5,060 bases of DNA from an uncultured Erysipelotrichaceae bacterium (GTDB lineage: Bacteria > Bacillota_I > Bacilli_A > Erysipelotrichales > Erysipelotrichaceae). The translations under genes and the position numbers were made by a program. The stretch is taken from positions 1-5,060 of the forward strand of contig ONOV01000117.1 of the NCBI GenBank assembly GCA_900319505.1. The letters are read 5' to 3'. The notes under the pieces were generated by a model that was given only the letters and a program-made list of their open reading frames with translations, was not told the origin of the DNA and made no database searches. Shown here one piece after another: positions 1 to 5,060 of the stretch (position 1 is its first letter; each line of letters starts with the position of its first letter).

Positions 1-285
1 AAAGGAAGAACCCAGGCGGAAGTGGATGAGATCATTACCTGGCTGTGCGGATACAGTGCTGAAGAGATTCACAGAGCAGCAGAAGACGGTACGACTTATG
101 GCGATTTCTTCCGCAGGGCAAAGATGAACCCGGAACGGACAAAGATCACTGGAAAGGTGTGCGGGATCCAGGTAGAGGCGATACAGGATCCTTTGATGCG
201 GGACATCAGGTATCTTGACAAGATGACAGATGAGCTGGCAAAGGGAAAGAAGATGGAAAAGATTCTGAGAAAGGCGCAGAACTAA
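1..285 (+). CDS. DUF2200 family protein, 5'-truncated by window edge
   Basis: The frame is open from base 1, so the gene starts upstream of the window; the GTG at 22 is an internal Val codon, not a start. The visible 94 residues match the pattern I know for the small DUF2200 family: an opening [19 protein letters not shown] segment, then FFRRAKMNP, then [19 protein letters not shown], and a C-terminal [23 protein letters not shown]. Family members are roughly 110-120 residues, so about 20-25 N-terminal residues are missing. No signal peptide or membrane segment is visible, so a cytoplasmic protein is expected. The family's biochemical function is not established and I assign none. It is followed by a weak terminator candidate and then the str operon promoter, so it looks like a separate transcription unit and not part of the ribosomal operon. 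Confidence 0.85.
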   Translation, partial: KGRTQAEVDEIITWLCGYSAEEIHRAAEDGTTYGDFFRRAKMNPERTKITGKVCGIQVEAIQDPLMRDIRYLDKMTDELAKGKKMEKILRKAQN

Positions 286-316
286 CCTATTAATATACAC
301 AGAAGTGCCAGGTGAC

Positions 317-358
317 CTGTCAAAGCGGTGGAAAACATGAATATGACAGTGTTTTTTT
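317..358 (+). terminator. weak intrinsic terminator candidate after the DUF2200 gene
   Basis: CTGTCA at 317-322 pairs with TGACAG at 344-349, and a run of seven T follows at 352-358. With T350 bulged the stem can be extended by C316-G351 and A315-T352. The loop is long (21 nt) and the core stem is only 6 bp, so this is a weak terminator. Its position, just after a stop codon and just before a promoter, is right for ending the upstream transcript. Confidence 0.4.
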
Positions 359-368
359 GAAAAAATGC

Positions 369-396
369 TTGACGTGAATTGGATGTGTAGTAATAT
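369..396 (+). promoter_or_regulatory. sigma-A type promoter of the str operon
   Basis: The -35 element is TTGACG (369-374, 5 of 6 matches to consensus) and the -10 element is TAATAT (391-396), separated by 16 bp. An overlapping TATAGA at 394-399 would give a 19-bp spacer and fits less well. A T7-G-A6 tract at 352-365 lies directly upstream and could act as an UP element or bent DNA, as is common for strongly expressed ribosomal promoters. Transcription should start near 402-405, giving a leader of about 105 nt before rpsL. Confidence 0.75.
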
Positions 397-417
397 AGAT
401 CTGCTTAGCGAAAAATG

Positions 418-436
418 GCTTTACCATCGGTAAAGC
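418..436 (+). repeat. leader hairpin 1, perfect 8-bp inverted repeat
   Basis: GCTTTACC (418-425) and GGTAAAGC (429-436) are exact reverse complements around a 3-nt ATC spacer. The outermost pairs are G-C, and in RNA the innermost pair may open to give a 5-nt loop. It is followed by ATTTATTT, which is U-rich but interrupted, so it resembles a weak attenuator more than a true terminator. It lies about 15 nt from the predicted transcription start and could also protect the 5' end of the mRNA. Confidence 0.7.
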
Positions 437-457
437 ATTTATTTAGGCTGAGAGATG

Positions 458-477
458 GCACACTTGGTAATGTGTGC
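458..477 (+). repeat. leader hairpin 2, 6-bp stem
   Basis: GCACAC (458-463) pairs with GTGTGC (472-477) around an 8-nt loop TTGGTAAT. The loop contains GGTAA (466-470), which is complementary to TTACC (421-425) in the 5' arm of hairpin 1, so an alternative or pseudoknotted pairing is possible. The hairpin ends 15 nt before the Shine-Dalgarno at 493, leaving the ribosome site single-stranded in this fold. Confidence 0.5.
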
Positions 478-492
478 ACAAATAAAAGATGG

Positions 493-498
493 AAGGAG
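493..498 (+). promoter_or_regulatory. Shine-Dalgarno that fixes the rpsL start
   Basis: AAGGAG lies 9 nt before the ATG at 508. This decides between that ATG and an upstream in-frame ATG at 415, which has no Shine-Dalgarno and sits next to hairpin 1. Confidence 0.85.
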
Positions 499-507
499 AA
501 GAAAGCA

Positions 508-921
508 ATGCCTACAATAAACCAGTTGATACGCAAAGGCCGTACCGATAAAGTTTACAAGTCAAAGTCACCTGCTCTCAACAGAGGCTATAACTCTCTG
601 CAGAACAGACCTACAAAGTTAGCAAGCCCGCAGAAGAGAGGTGTCTGCACCCGTGTTGGTACAATGACACCGAAGAAGCCTAACTCTGCATTAAGAAAGT
701 ACGCCCGTGTACGTTTAAGCAACGGCATGGAAGTTACTGCTTACATCCCTGGTGTCGGACACAACCTGCAGGAGCACTCTGTTGTTATGATCAGAGGCGG
801 CCGTGTCAAGGACCTGCCTGGTGTTCGTTACCATATCATCAGAGGTACACTGGACTGCGCTGGTGTTTCTGACAGAAACCAGAGCCGTTCCTTATACGGT
901 GCTAAGAAGCCGAAGAAGTAA
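508..921 (+). CDS. rpsL: 30S ribosomal protein S12
   Basis: S12 sits at the decoding centre of the 30S subunit and helps check codon-anticodon pairing. The 137-residue product begins [12 protein letters not shown], the near-universal S12 start, and has the N-terminal insertion typical of Gram-positive S12, which is longer than the 124-residue E. coli form. The conserved [11 protein letters not shown] block is at residues 54-64, GHNLQEHSV at 84-92 and [14 protein letters not shown] at 96-109. The lysines matching E. coli K43 and K88 (here K57 and K101), whose changes give streptomycin resistance, are wild type. The frame is open back to 415, but the start at 508 is chosen because of its Shine-Dalgarno and family N-terminus. 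It is the first gene of the operon, downstream of the promoter at 369-396. It ends in tandem stops TAA-TAG, 23 nt before rpsG. Confidence 0.98.
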   Translation: MPTINQLIRKGRTDKVYKSKSPALNRGYNSLQNRPTKLASPQKRGVCTRVGTMTPKKPNSALRKYARVRLSNGMEVTAYIPGVGHNLQEHSVVMIRGGRVKDLPGVRYHIIRGTLDCAGVSDRNQSRSLYGAKKPKK

Positions 922-926
922 TAGAG

Positions 927-931
927 AGGAG
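927..931 (+). promoter_or_regulatory. rpsG Shine-Dalgarno with long spacer
   Basis: AGGAG (within GAGAGGAG) is the only good Shine-Dalgarno before the rpsG ATG at 945 and lies 13 nt upstream, longer than the usual 6-9 nt. Close coupling to the end of rpsL translation may compensate. Confidence 0.65.
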
Positions 932-938
932 AAGATAG

Positions 939-1415
<477 letters not shown>

Positions 1416-1443
1416 TCTCATAAAAGAAGGAAGGAGCGAATAG

Positions 1444-3525
1444 ATGCCCAGAGAGTTTCCATTAGACAAGATTCGTAATATTGGTATCATGGCTCATATC
1501 GATGCCGGCAAGACGACAACGACAGAGCGTATCCTGTATTACACAGGTAAGATTCACAAGATCGGTGAGACTCATGACGGCGCTTCTCAGATGGACTGGA
1601 TGGCCCAGGAACAGGAGCGCGGCATTACGATCACTTCCGCTGCTACAACATGTCATTGGCAGGACTGCCAGATCAATATCATCGATACACCAGGGCACGT
1701 CGACTTCACGGCTGAAGTTGAGCGTTCTCTGAGAGTTCTCGATGGTGCAGTTACAGTTCTGGACTCCAAGGCTGGTGTTGAGCCGCAGACGGAAACAGTC
1801 TGGAGACAGGCTTCGGAATATAAAGTTCCGAGAATTGTCTTCTCCAACAAGATGGATGCGACCGGTGCTGACTTCAAGATGTCTGTCGCTTCTATCGGCA
1901 ATAGATTAGGTGCCAAGGCAGCTGCAATTCAGATGCCGATCGGTGCGGAAGCCTCTTTCAGAGGAATCATCGACCTGGTCAATATGAAGCAGGAAATGTA
2001 TGAGAATGACCTTGGTACAGATATCAAGGTGTCTGATATTGATCCGCAGTTCCTGGATGAAGCCAAGGAAATGCGTCAGCAGATGCTGGAAGCAATCGCT
2101 GATTATGATGATGATCTCATGATGAAGGTTCTCAGTGAAGAGGAGCCTACTGTTGAAGAAATCAAGAGAGCCATCCGTAAGGGTGTTCTGACTTCTGAGT
2201 TCTTCCCGGTATTATGCGGTTCTGCTTATAAGAACAAGGGTGTTCAGCTGCTGCTGGATGCGGTTGTCGACTATCTGCCGAGCCCGCTTGATATCCCGGC
2301 CATCAGGGGCCATCTGGAAGACGGTACGGAAGAGGATCGTCATCCTTCTGATGATCAGCCGTTCAGTGCTCTGGCATTCAAGATCGCTACCGATCCGTTT
2401 GTCGGCAGACTGACATACTTCAGAGTCTATTCCGGTACAGCTTCAGCTGGTTCCTATGTCCTGAATGCGACTAAGAACAAGCGTGAGAGACTGGGACGTA
2501 TCGTTCGTATGCATGCCAACCACAGAAAGGATATCGATGCTGTCTATACAGGCGATATCGCTGGTGCCGTTGGTCTGAAGTACACCGCTACCGGTGATAC
2601 ATTATGCGATGAGAACCATCCGATTGTACTGGAATCCATGGTATTCCCGGATCCGGTTATTCAGATGTCCGTTGAGCCGAAGACCAAGGCTGACTCCCAG
2701 AAGATGGATGATGCTTTACAGAAGCTCGCTGAAGAAGATCCTACTTTCAAGACATACACTGATGAAGAAACAGGCCAGACAATCATCGCCGGTGTCGGTG
2801 AGCTGCAGCTGGATATCATCATGGATCGTATGAGAAGAGAGTTCAAGGTTGAAGCTACTGCCGGTGCACCGCAGGTTGCCTACCGTGAGACAATCACGAA
2901 GGAAGCTGAGGTGGAAGGCCGCTTCATCAGACAGACCGGCGGTCATGGTCAGTATGGTGATGTCTGGATCAGATTCTCTCCGAACCCGGGCAAGGGCTTT
3001 GAGTTCGAAGATGCTACGATCGGCGGTTCCGTACCGAAGGAATTCATCAAGCCTACTGAGCAGGGTCTGGAAGAAGCTCTGCCGAATGGCTTAGTTGCCG
3101 GTTATCCGGTTGTTGATATCAAGGCAGTTCTGTTCGACGGAAGCTACCATGATGTCGACTCTTCCGAACAGGCTTATAAGATCGCTGCATCTCTGGCTCT
3201 GAAAGAAGCTGCCAAAAAGTGCGCACCGACCATTCTCGAGCCAATCATGGCTGTTGATGTTACCGCACCGAGTGAGTACTTAGGTACAATCATGGGCGAT
3301 ATCGTCAAGAGAAGAGGTCAGATCCGTGAGCAGGAAGAAACAGGCAATGCCGTTAAGGTAAAGGCATTTGTACCGCTGGCTCAGATGTTCGGTTATGTTA
3401 CAGACCTGCGTTCTTTCACACAGGGCCGCGGCATCTACACGATGCAGATGGACCATTACGAGGAAGTGCCGAAGAGCATTGCCAAGGAAATCATCGAAAA
3501 GAACAGCACTTCTGCTGATAAGTAA
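1444..3525 (+). CDS. fusA: translation elongation factor G
   Basis: EF-G is the cytoplasmic GTPase that drives movement of tRNAs and mRNA through the ribosome after peptide bond formation and helps recycle ribosomes. The 693-residue product has normal length. GTPase motifs are intact: AHIDAGKT at 17-24, RGITI at 59-63, DTPGH at 81-85 with catalytic His85, NKMD at 135-138 and GSA at 259-261. Domain II follows (about 290-400), then domain III (about 405-480). Domain IV includes GGHGQYGD (499-506) and the tip loop with His569 in SYHDVDSSE, and domain V ends near RSFTQGRG. The Shine-Dalgarno AAGGAG (1431-1436) lies 7 nt before the ATG. One oddity: residue 455, in the domain III motif GVGELQLDI, is Gln where S. 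aureus and E. coli have His, a position tied to fusidic acid resistance. Phe88, another drug-contact position, is unchanged. The GTPase motifs argue for a canonical EF-G and not a TetM-like protection protein. Confidence 0.98.
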   Translation: MPREFPLDKIRNIGIMAHIDAGKTTTTERILYYTGKIHKIGETHDGASQMDWMAQEQERGITITSAATTCHWQDCQINIIDTPGHVDFTAEVERSLRVLDGAVTVLDSKAGVEPQTETVWRQASEYKVPRIVFSNKMDATGADFKMSVASIGNRLGAKAAAIQMPIGAEASFRGIIDLVNMKQEMYENDLGTDIKVSDIDPQFLDEAKEMRQQMLEAIADYDDDLMMKVLSEEEPTVEEIKRAIRKGVLTSEFFPVLCGSAYKNKGVQLLLDAVVDYLPSPLDIPAIRGHLEDGTEEDRHPSDDQPFSALAFKIATDPFVGRLTYFRVYSGTASAGSYVLNATKNKRERLGRIVRMHANHRKDIDAVYTGDIAGAVGLKYTATGDTLCDENHPIVLESMVFPDPVIQMSVEPKTKADSQKMDDALQKLAEEDPTFKTYTDEETGQTIIAGVGELQLDIIMDRMRREFKVEATAGAPQVAYRETITKEAEVEGRFIRQTGGHGQYGDVWIRFSPNPGKGFEFEDATIGGSVPKEFIKPTEQGLEEALPNGLVAGYPVVDIKAVLFDGSYHDVDSSEQAYKIAASLALKEAAKKCAPTILEPIMAVDVTAPSEYLGTIMGDIVKRRGQIREQEETGNAVKVKAFVPLAQMFGYVTDLRSFTQGRGIYTMQMDHYEEVPKSIAKEIIEKNSTSADK

Positions 3526-3528
3526 TGA

Positions 3529-3557
3529 TTGATTTTAGAATCTGTATATCATAAAAT
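3529..3557 (+). promoter_or_regulatory. candidate internal promoter for tuf
   Basis: TTGATT (3529-3534, 4 of 6 matches) and TAAAAT (3552-3557, 5 of 6 matches) are separated by 17 bp, beginning just after the fusA stop. Transcription would start near 3564, giving a leader of about 38 nt before tuf. EF-Tu is needed in several-fold excess over ribosomes and EF-G, so an extra tuf promoter is plausible. The region is A/T-rich, so a chance match cannot be excluded. Confidence 0.45.
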
Positions 3558-3571
3558 GACTACAGACTTTA
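3536..3571 (+). repeat. imperfect inverted repeat in the fusA-tuf gap
   Basis: TCTGTA (3541-3546) pairs with TACAGA (3561-3566). After one A-C mismatch the stem continues with A3539-T3568, G3538-T3569, A3537-T3570 and T3536-A3571. The loop is 14 nt. No T run follows, so it is not an intrinsic terminator. It overlaps the candidate tuf promoter and could be an operator, an RNA processing site or a 3' stabiliser for fusA mRNA. The exact role cannot be read from sequence. Confidence 0.45.
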
Positions 3572-3583
3572 GGTAAAAAAACC

Positions 3584-3589
3584 AGGAGG
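3584..3589 (+). promoter_or_regulatory. tuf Shine-Dalgarno, perfect core with long spacer
   Basis: AGGAGG is a full match to the anti-Shine-Dalgarno core, but it lies 12 nt before the ATG at 3602, longer than usual. The intervening AATAAAAAGTT is A-rich and should be unstructured. No closer site or alternative start exists. Confidence 0.75.
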
Positions 3590-3601
3590 AAATAAAAAGT
3601 T

Positions 3602-4795
3602 ATGGCTAAGGAACATTTCGACCGTTCGCTGGAACATGTAAACATTGGTACCATCGGCCACGTTGACCATGGTAAGACAACACTGACAGCAGCGATCACA
3701 AAGTATCTGGCAGAACATCCGGAAGATGGTAAGGCTGTATTCGAGGCTTACGATCAGATCGATGGTGCGCCGGAAGAAAAGGCTCGTGGTATCACGATCA
3801 ACACTGCACACGTTGAATATCAGACAAAGAAGAGACACTATGCACACGTTGACTGCCCAGGGCACGCTGACTATGTCAAGAACATGATCACAGGTGCTGC
3901 GCAGATGGATGGTGCTATCCTCGTTGTTGCTGCTACTGATGGACCGATGCCTCAGACTCGTGAGCACATCCTGCTTGCCCGTCAGGTAGGTGTTCCGTAC
4001 ATTGTTGTATTCCTCAACAAGTGCGATATGGTCGATGATGAAGAACTGATCGACCTCGTTGAAATGGAAGTTCGTGAACTCCTCAACGAATACGGATTCG
4101 ATGGCGACAACGCTCCGATCATCCGCGGTTCTGCTCTGAAGGCTCTCGAAGGCGATCCTAAGTGGACACCGGCTATCAAGGAACTCCTTGATGCAGTTGA
4201 TGAGTATATCCCTACACCTGTACATGACAACGATAAGCCGTTCCTGATGGCAGTTGAGGATGTCTTCACAATCTCCGGACGTGGTACTGTTGCAACAGGC
4301 CGTGTTGAAAGAGGTATGCTGCATCCGAACGATGAAGTAGAAATCGTTGGTCTGAAGCCTACAAGAAAGACTGTTGTTACATCCCTCGAAATGTTCAGAA
4401 AGACTCTGGACTTCGCTGAGGCTGGTGATAACATCGGTGCTCTGTTAAGAGGTATCAACCGTGATGAGGTTGAAAGAGGTCAGGTTCTGGCTAAGCCGGG
4501 TTCTGTTACTCCTCATACAAAGTTCAAGGCTCAGGTTTACGTTCTGACAAAGGAAGAAGGCGGCCGTCATACACCGTTCGTCTCCAACTACCGTCCTCAG
4601 TTCTACTTCCGTACAACTGATGTGACTGGTGTTATCACTCTGCCGGAAGGCACAGAAATGTGCATGCCTGGTGATAACGTCGAAATGACTGTTGAACTGC
4701 TGGCTCCGATCGCTATTGAAAAGGGCACAAAGTTCTCCATTCGTGAAGGCGGCAGAACTGTAGGCTCTGGCAACATCACTGAGATTATTGAGTAA
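3602..4795 (+). CDS. tuf: translation elongation factor Tu
   Basis: EF-Tu is the abundant cytoplasmic GTPase that carries aminoacyl-tRNA to the ribosomal A site. The 397-residue length is normal. The N-terminus MAKEHFDRS is typical. GTPase motifs are intact: GHVDHGKT at 19-26, RGITI at 62-66, DCPGH at 84-88 with catalytic His88, NKCD at 139-142 and GSAL at 176-179. Domain II (about 212-300) contains [13 protein letters not shown], and domain III ends in [13 protein letters not shown]. Residue 261, in TSLEMFRK, is Ser where E. coli has Gly257 and B. subtilis also has Gly, a position linked to GE2270A resistance. Gln128, matching kirromycin-site Gln124, is unchanged, and Ser379 at the E. coli Ala375 position is normal for Firmicutes. 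tuf closes the operon and is followed by a strong terminator. It may also be transcribed from the candidate promoter in the 76-nt gap before it. Whether a second tuf copy exists elsewhere cannot be seen. Confidence 0.98.
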   Translation: MAKEHFDRSLEHVNIGTIGHVDHGKTTLTAAITKYLAEHPEDGKAVFEAYDQIDGAPEEKARGITINTAHVEYQTKKRHYAHVDCPGHADYVKNMITGAAQMDGAILVVAATDGPMPQTREHILLARQVGVPYIVVFLNKCDMVDDEELIDLVEMEVRELLNEYGFDGDNAPIIRGSALKALEGDPKWTPAIKELLDAVDEYIPTPVHDNDKPFLMAVEDVFTISGRGTVATGRVERGMLHPNDEVEIVGLKPTRKTVVTSLEMFRKTLDFAEAGDNIGALLRGINRDEVERGQVLAKPGSVTPHTKFKAQVYVLTKEEGGRHTPFVSNYRPQFYFRTTDVTGVITLPEGTEMCMPGDNVEMTVELLAPIAIEKGTKFSIREGGRTVGSGNITEIIE

Positions 4796-4810
4796 TTCAA
4801 TTAGTGGATG

Positions 4811-4841
4811 AAGAGGGACACATCTGGTGTTCCTCTTTTTT
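4811..4841 (+). terminator. strong intrinsic terminator of the str operon
   Basis: An 11-bp stem forms between 4811-4821 and 4827-4837, with one G-T wobble (4817-4831) and a 5-nt ATCTG loop. The 3' arm runs into six T (4836-4841). It lies 15 nt after the tuf stop codon and is well formed, so most transcripts from the operon should end here. Confidence 0.93.
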
Positions 4842-4864
4842 GTATCTGATAAGGAGAAAACCAT

Positions 4865-5060
4865 ATGAGAAAGAGTTTTGGTAGGAATTCATGGCTGTTC
4901 CCGCTGCCGGTTCTGTTAATCGGCACATACAATGAAGATGGCAGTGCTGATGTAATGACTGCAGCATGGGGCTGTATTTATGACACCAGCCAGGTGTTTC
5001 TGTGTCTGAGTGATGATCATAAGACAACAAAGAATATTCTGCGGGAGAAGAGCTTTACGA
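4865..5060 (+). CDS. flavin reductase-like FMN-binding protein, 3'-truncated by window edge
   Basis: Sixty-five residues are visible before the window ends. The opening MRKSFGRNSWLFPLPVLLIGTY, then DGSADVMTAAWG, then FLCLSDDHKTTKNI resembles the N-terminal half of the flavin reductase/flavoredoxin family with the FMN-binding split-barrel fold, in which PxPVxxIGTY, the AAWG motif and the LSxxHKTxxNI segment are characteristic. Family members are usually about 180-200 residues, so roughly two thirds is missing. They are cytoplasmic and use FMN in electron transfer; the substrate or partner cannot be told from this part. AAGGAG (4851-4856) lies 8 nt before the ATG. Only 23 nt separate the end of the str terminator from the start codon, and no promoter is visible there, so expression may rely on read-through past the terminator. 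There is no obvious functional link to translation. Confidence 0.82.
   Translation, partial: MRKSFGRNSWLFPLPVLLIGTYNEDGSADVMTAAWGCIYDTSQVFLCLSDDHKTTKNILREKSFT

Larger units (their letters stand above)
403..507 (+). promoter_or_regulatory. structured 5' leader of the str operon mRNA
   Basis: About 105 nt lie between the predicted transcription start and the rpsL start codon. The stretch contains two hairpins (418-436 and 458-477) and ends in the rpsL Shine-Dalgarno. Ribosomal protein operons are often controlled by feedback binding of one of their products to such a leader. In E. coli S7 binds the rpsL-rpsG spacer, but here that spacer is only 23 nt and too short for a similar structure, so any feedback site could instead be in this leader. 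That role is inference; I do not recognise the leader as a known Rfam-type element. Confidence 0.45.

Noticed and set aside
446..477. CTGAGAGATGGC in the leader resembles the CUGAGA box of the TPP riboswitch
   Set aside because: The other required conserved blocks of the TPP aptamer are absent, and control of rpsL by thiamine would make no sense.
415..507. In-frame N-terminal extension of S12 from an ATG at 415, adding 31 residues
   Set aside because: No Shine-Dalgarno precedes it, it is about 10 nt from the predicted transcription start and next to a hairpin, and S12 proteins begin with MPTINQ, which is preceded by a good Shine-Dalgarno at 493-498.
661..819. Possible streptomycin resistance changes in S12
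   Set aside because: Both key lysines (K57 and K101, matching E. coli K43 and K88) and their surrounding motifs are wild type.
2938..2961. GGHGQYGD in EF-G domain IV where many bacteria have Arg in place of His
   Set aside because: This position varies (Arg, Lys, His) among bacterial EF-G proteins, so it is probably ordinary variation.
3569..4324. 251-codon open frame on the minus strand opposite tuf
   Set aside because: It lies antisense to a highly conserved gene, resembles no known protein, has no ribosome site that I can see, and is explained by the biased codon use of tuf.
3982..4458. 158-codon minus-strand frame inside tuf, with a similar one at 4445-4864
   Set aside because: Both are shadows of tuf; the second also runs across the terminator, and their Ser/Arg/Thr-rich composition is typical of antisense translation.
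4733..4741. EF-Tu Ser379 at the kirromycin-linked E. coli Ala375 position
   Set aside because: FSIREGG is the normal form in Firmicutes such as B. subtilis and S. aureus, so it is not an unusual variant.

Overview
The window carries a complete bacterial str operon, rpsL (ribosomal protein S12), rpsG (S7), fusA (EF-G) and tuf (EF-Tu), all on the + strand, with one partial gene on each side. The 137-residue S12 with the N-terminal insertion usual in Gram-positives, Firmicutes-type EF-Tu signatures, strong purine-rich Shine-Dalgarno sites and moderate GC content point to the Bacillota. An Erysipelotrichia-like gut lineage would fit, but this is inference and the genus is not identifiable by eye.

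Layout: positions 1-285 are the 3' part of a DUF2200-family gene whose start lies outside the window. Positions 286-507 hold a weak terminator candidate, an A/T tract, a good sigma-A type promoter (TTGACG-16 bp-TAATAT) and a leader of about 105 nt with two hairpins before rpsL. rpsL, rpsG and fusA follow at short gaps (23 and 28 nt), so they should be co-transcribed and translationally linked. A 76-nt gap separates fusA from tuf and holds a second, weaker promoter candidate plus an imperfect inverted repeat, so tuf may have its own transcript in addition to the operon message. A strong intrinsic terminator follows tuf. After it a flavin reductase-like gene starts and runs off the window at 5060.

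The four operon genes work together in translation: S12 and S7 build the decoding centre and head of the 30S subunit, EF-Tu delivers aminoacyl-tRNA, and EF-G translocates tRNA and mRNA. All GTPase motifs of both factors are intact, and the S12 lysines linked to streptomycin sensitivity are present.

This is mainly a housekeeping region and I see no new multi-gene system. The points most worth a second look are two residues at known drug-target positions: Gln in EF-G where fusidic acid-sensitive bacteria have His, and Ser in EF-Tu where most bacteria have the Gly whose change to Ser gives GE2270A resistance in E. coli. The structured rpsL leader, the fusA-tuf junction and the unusual flanking genes come next.
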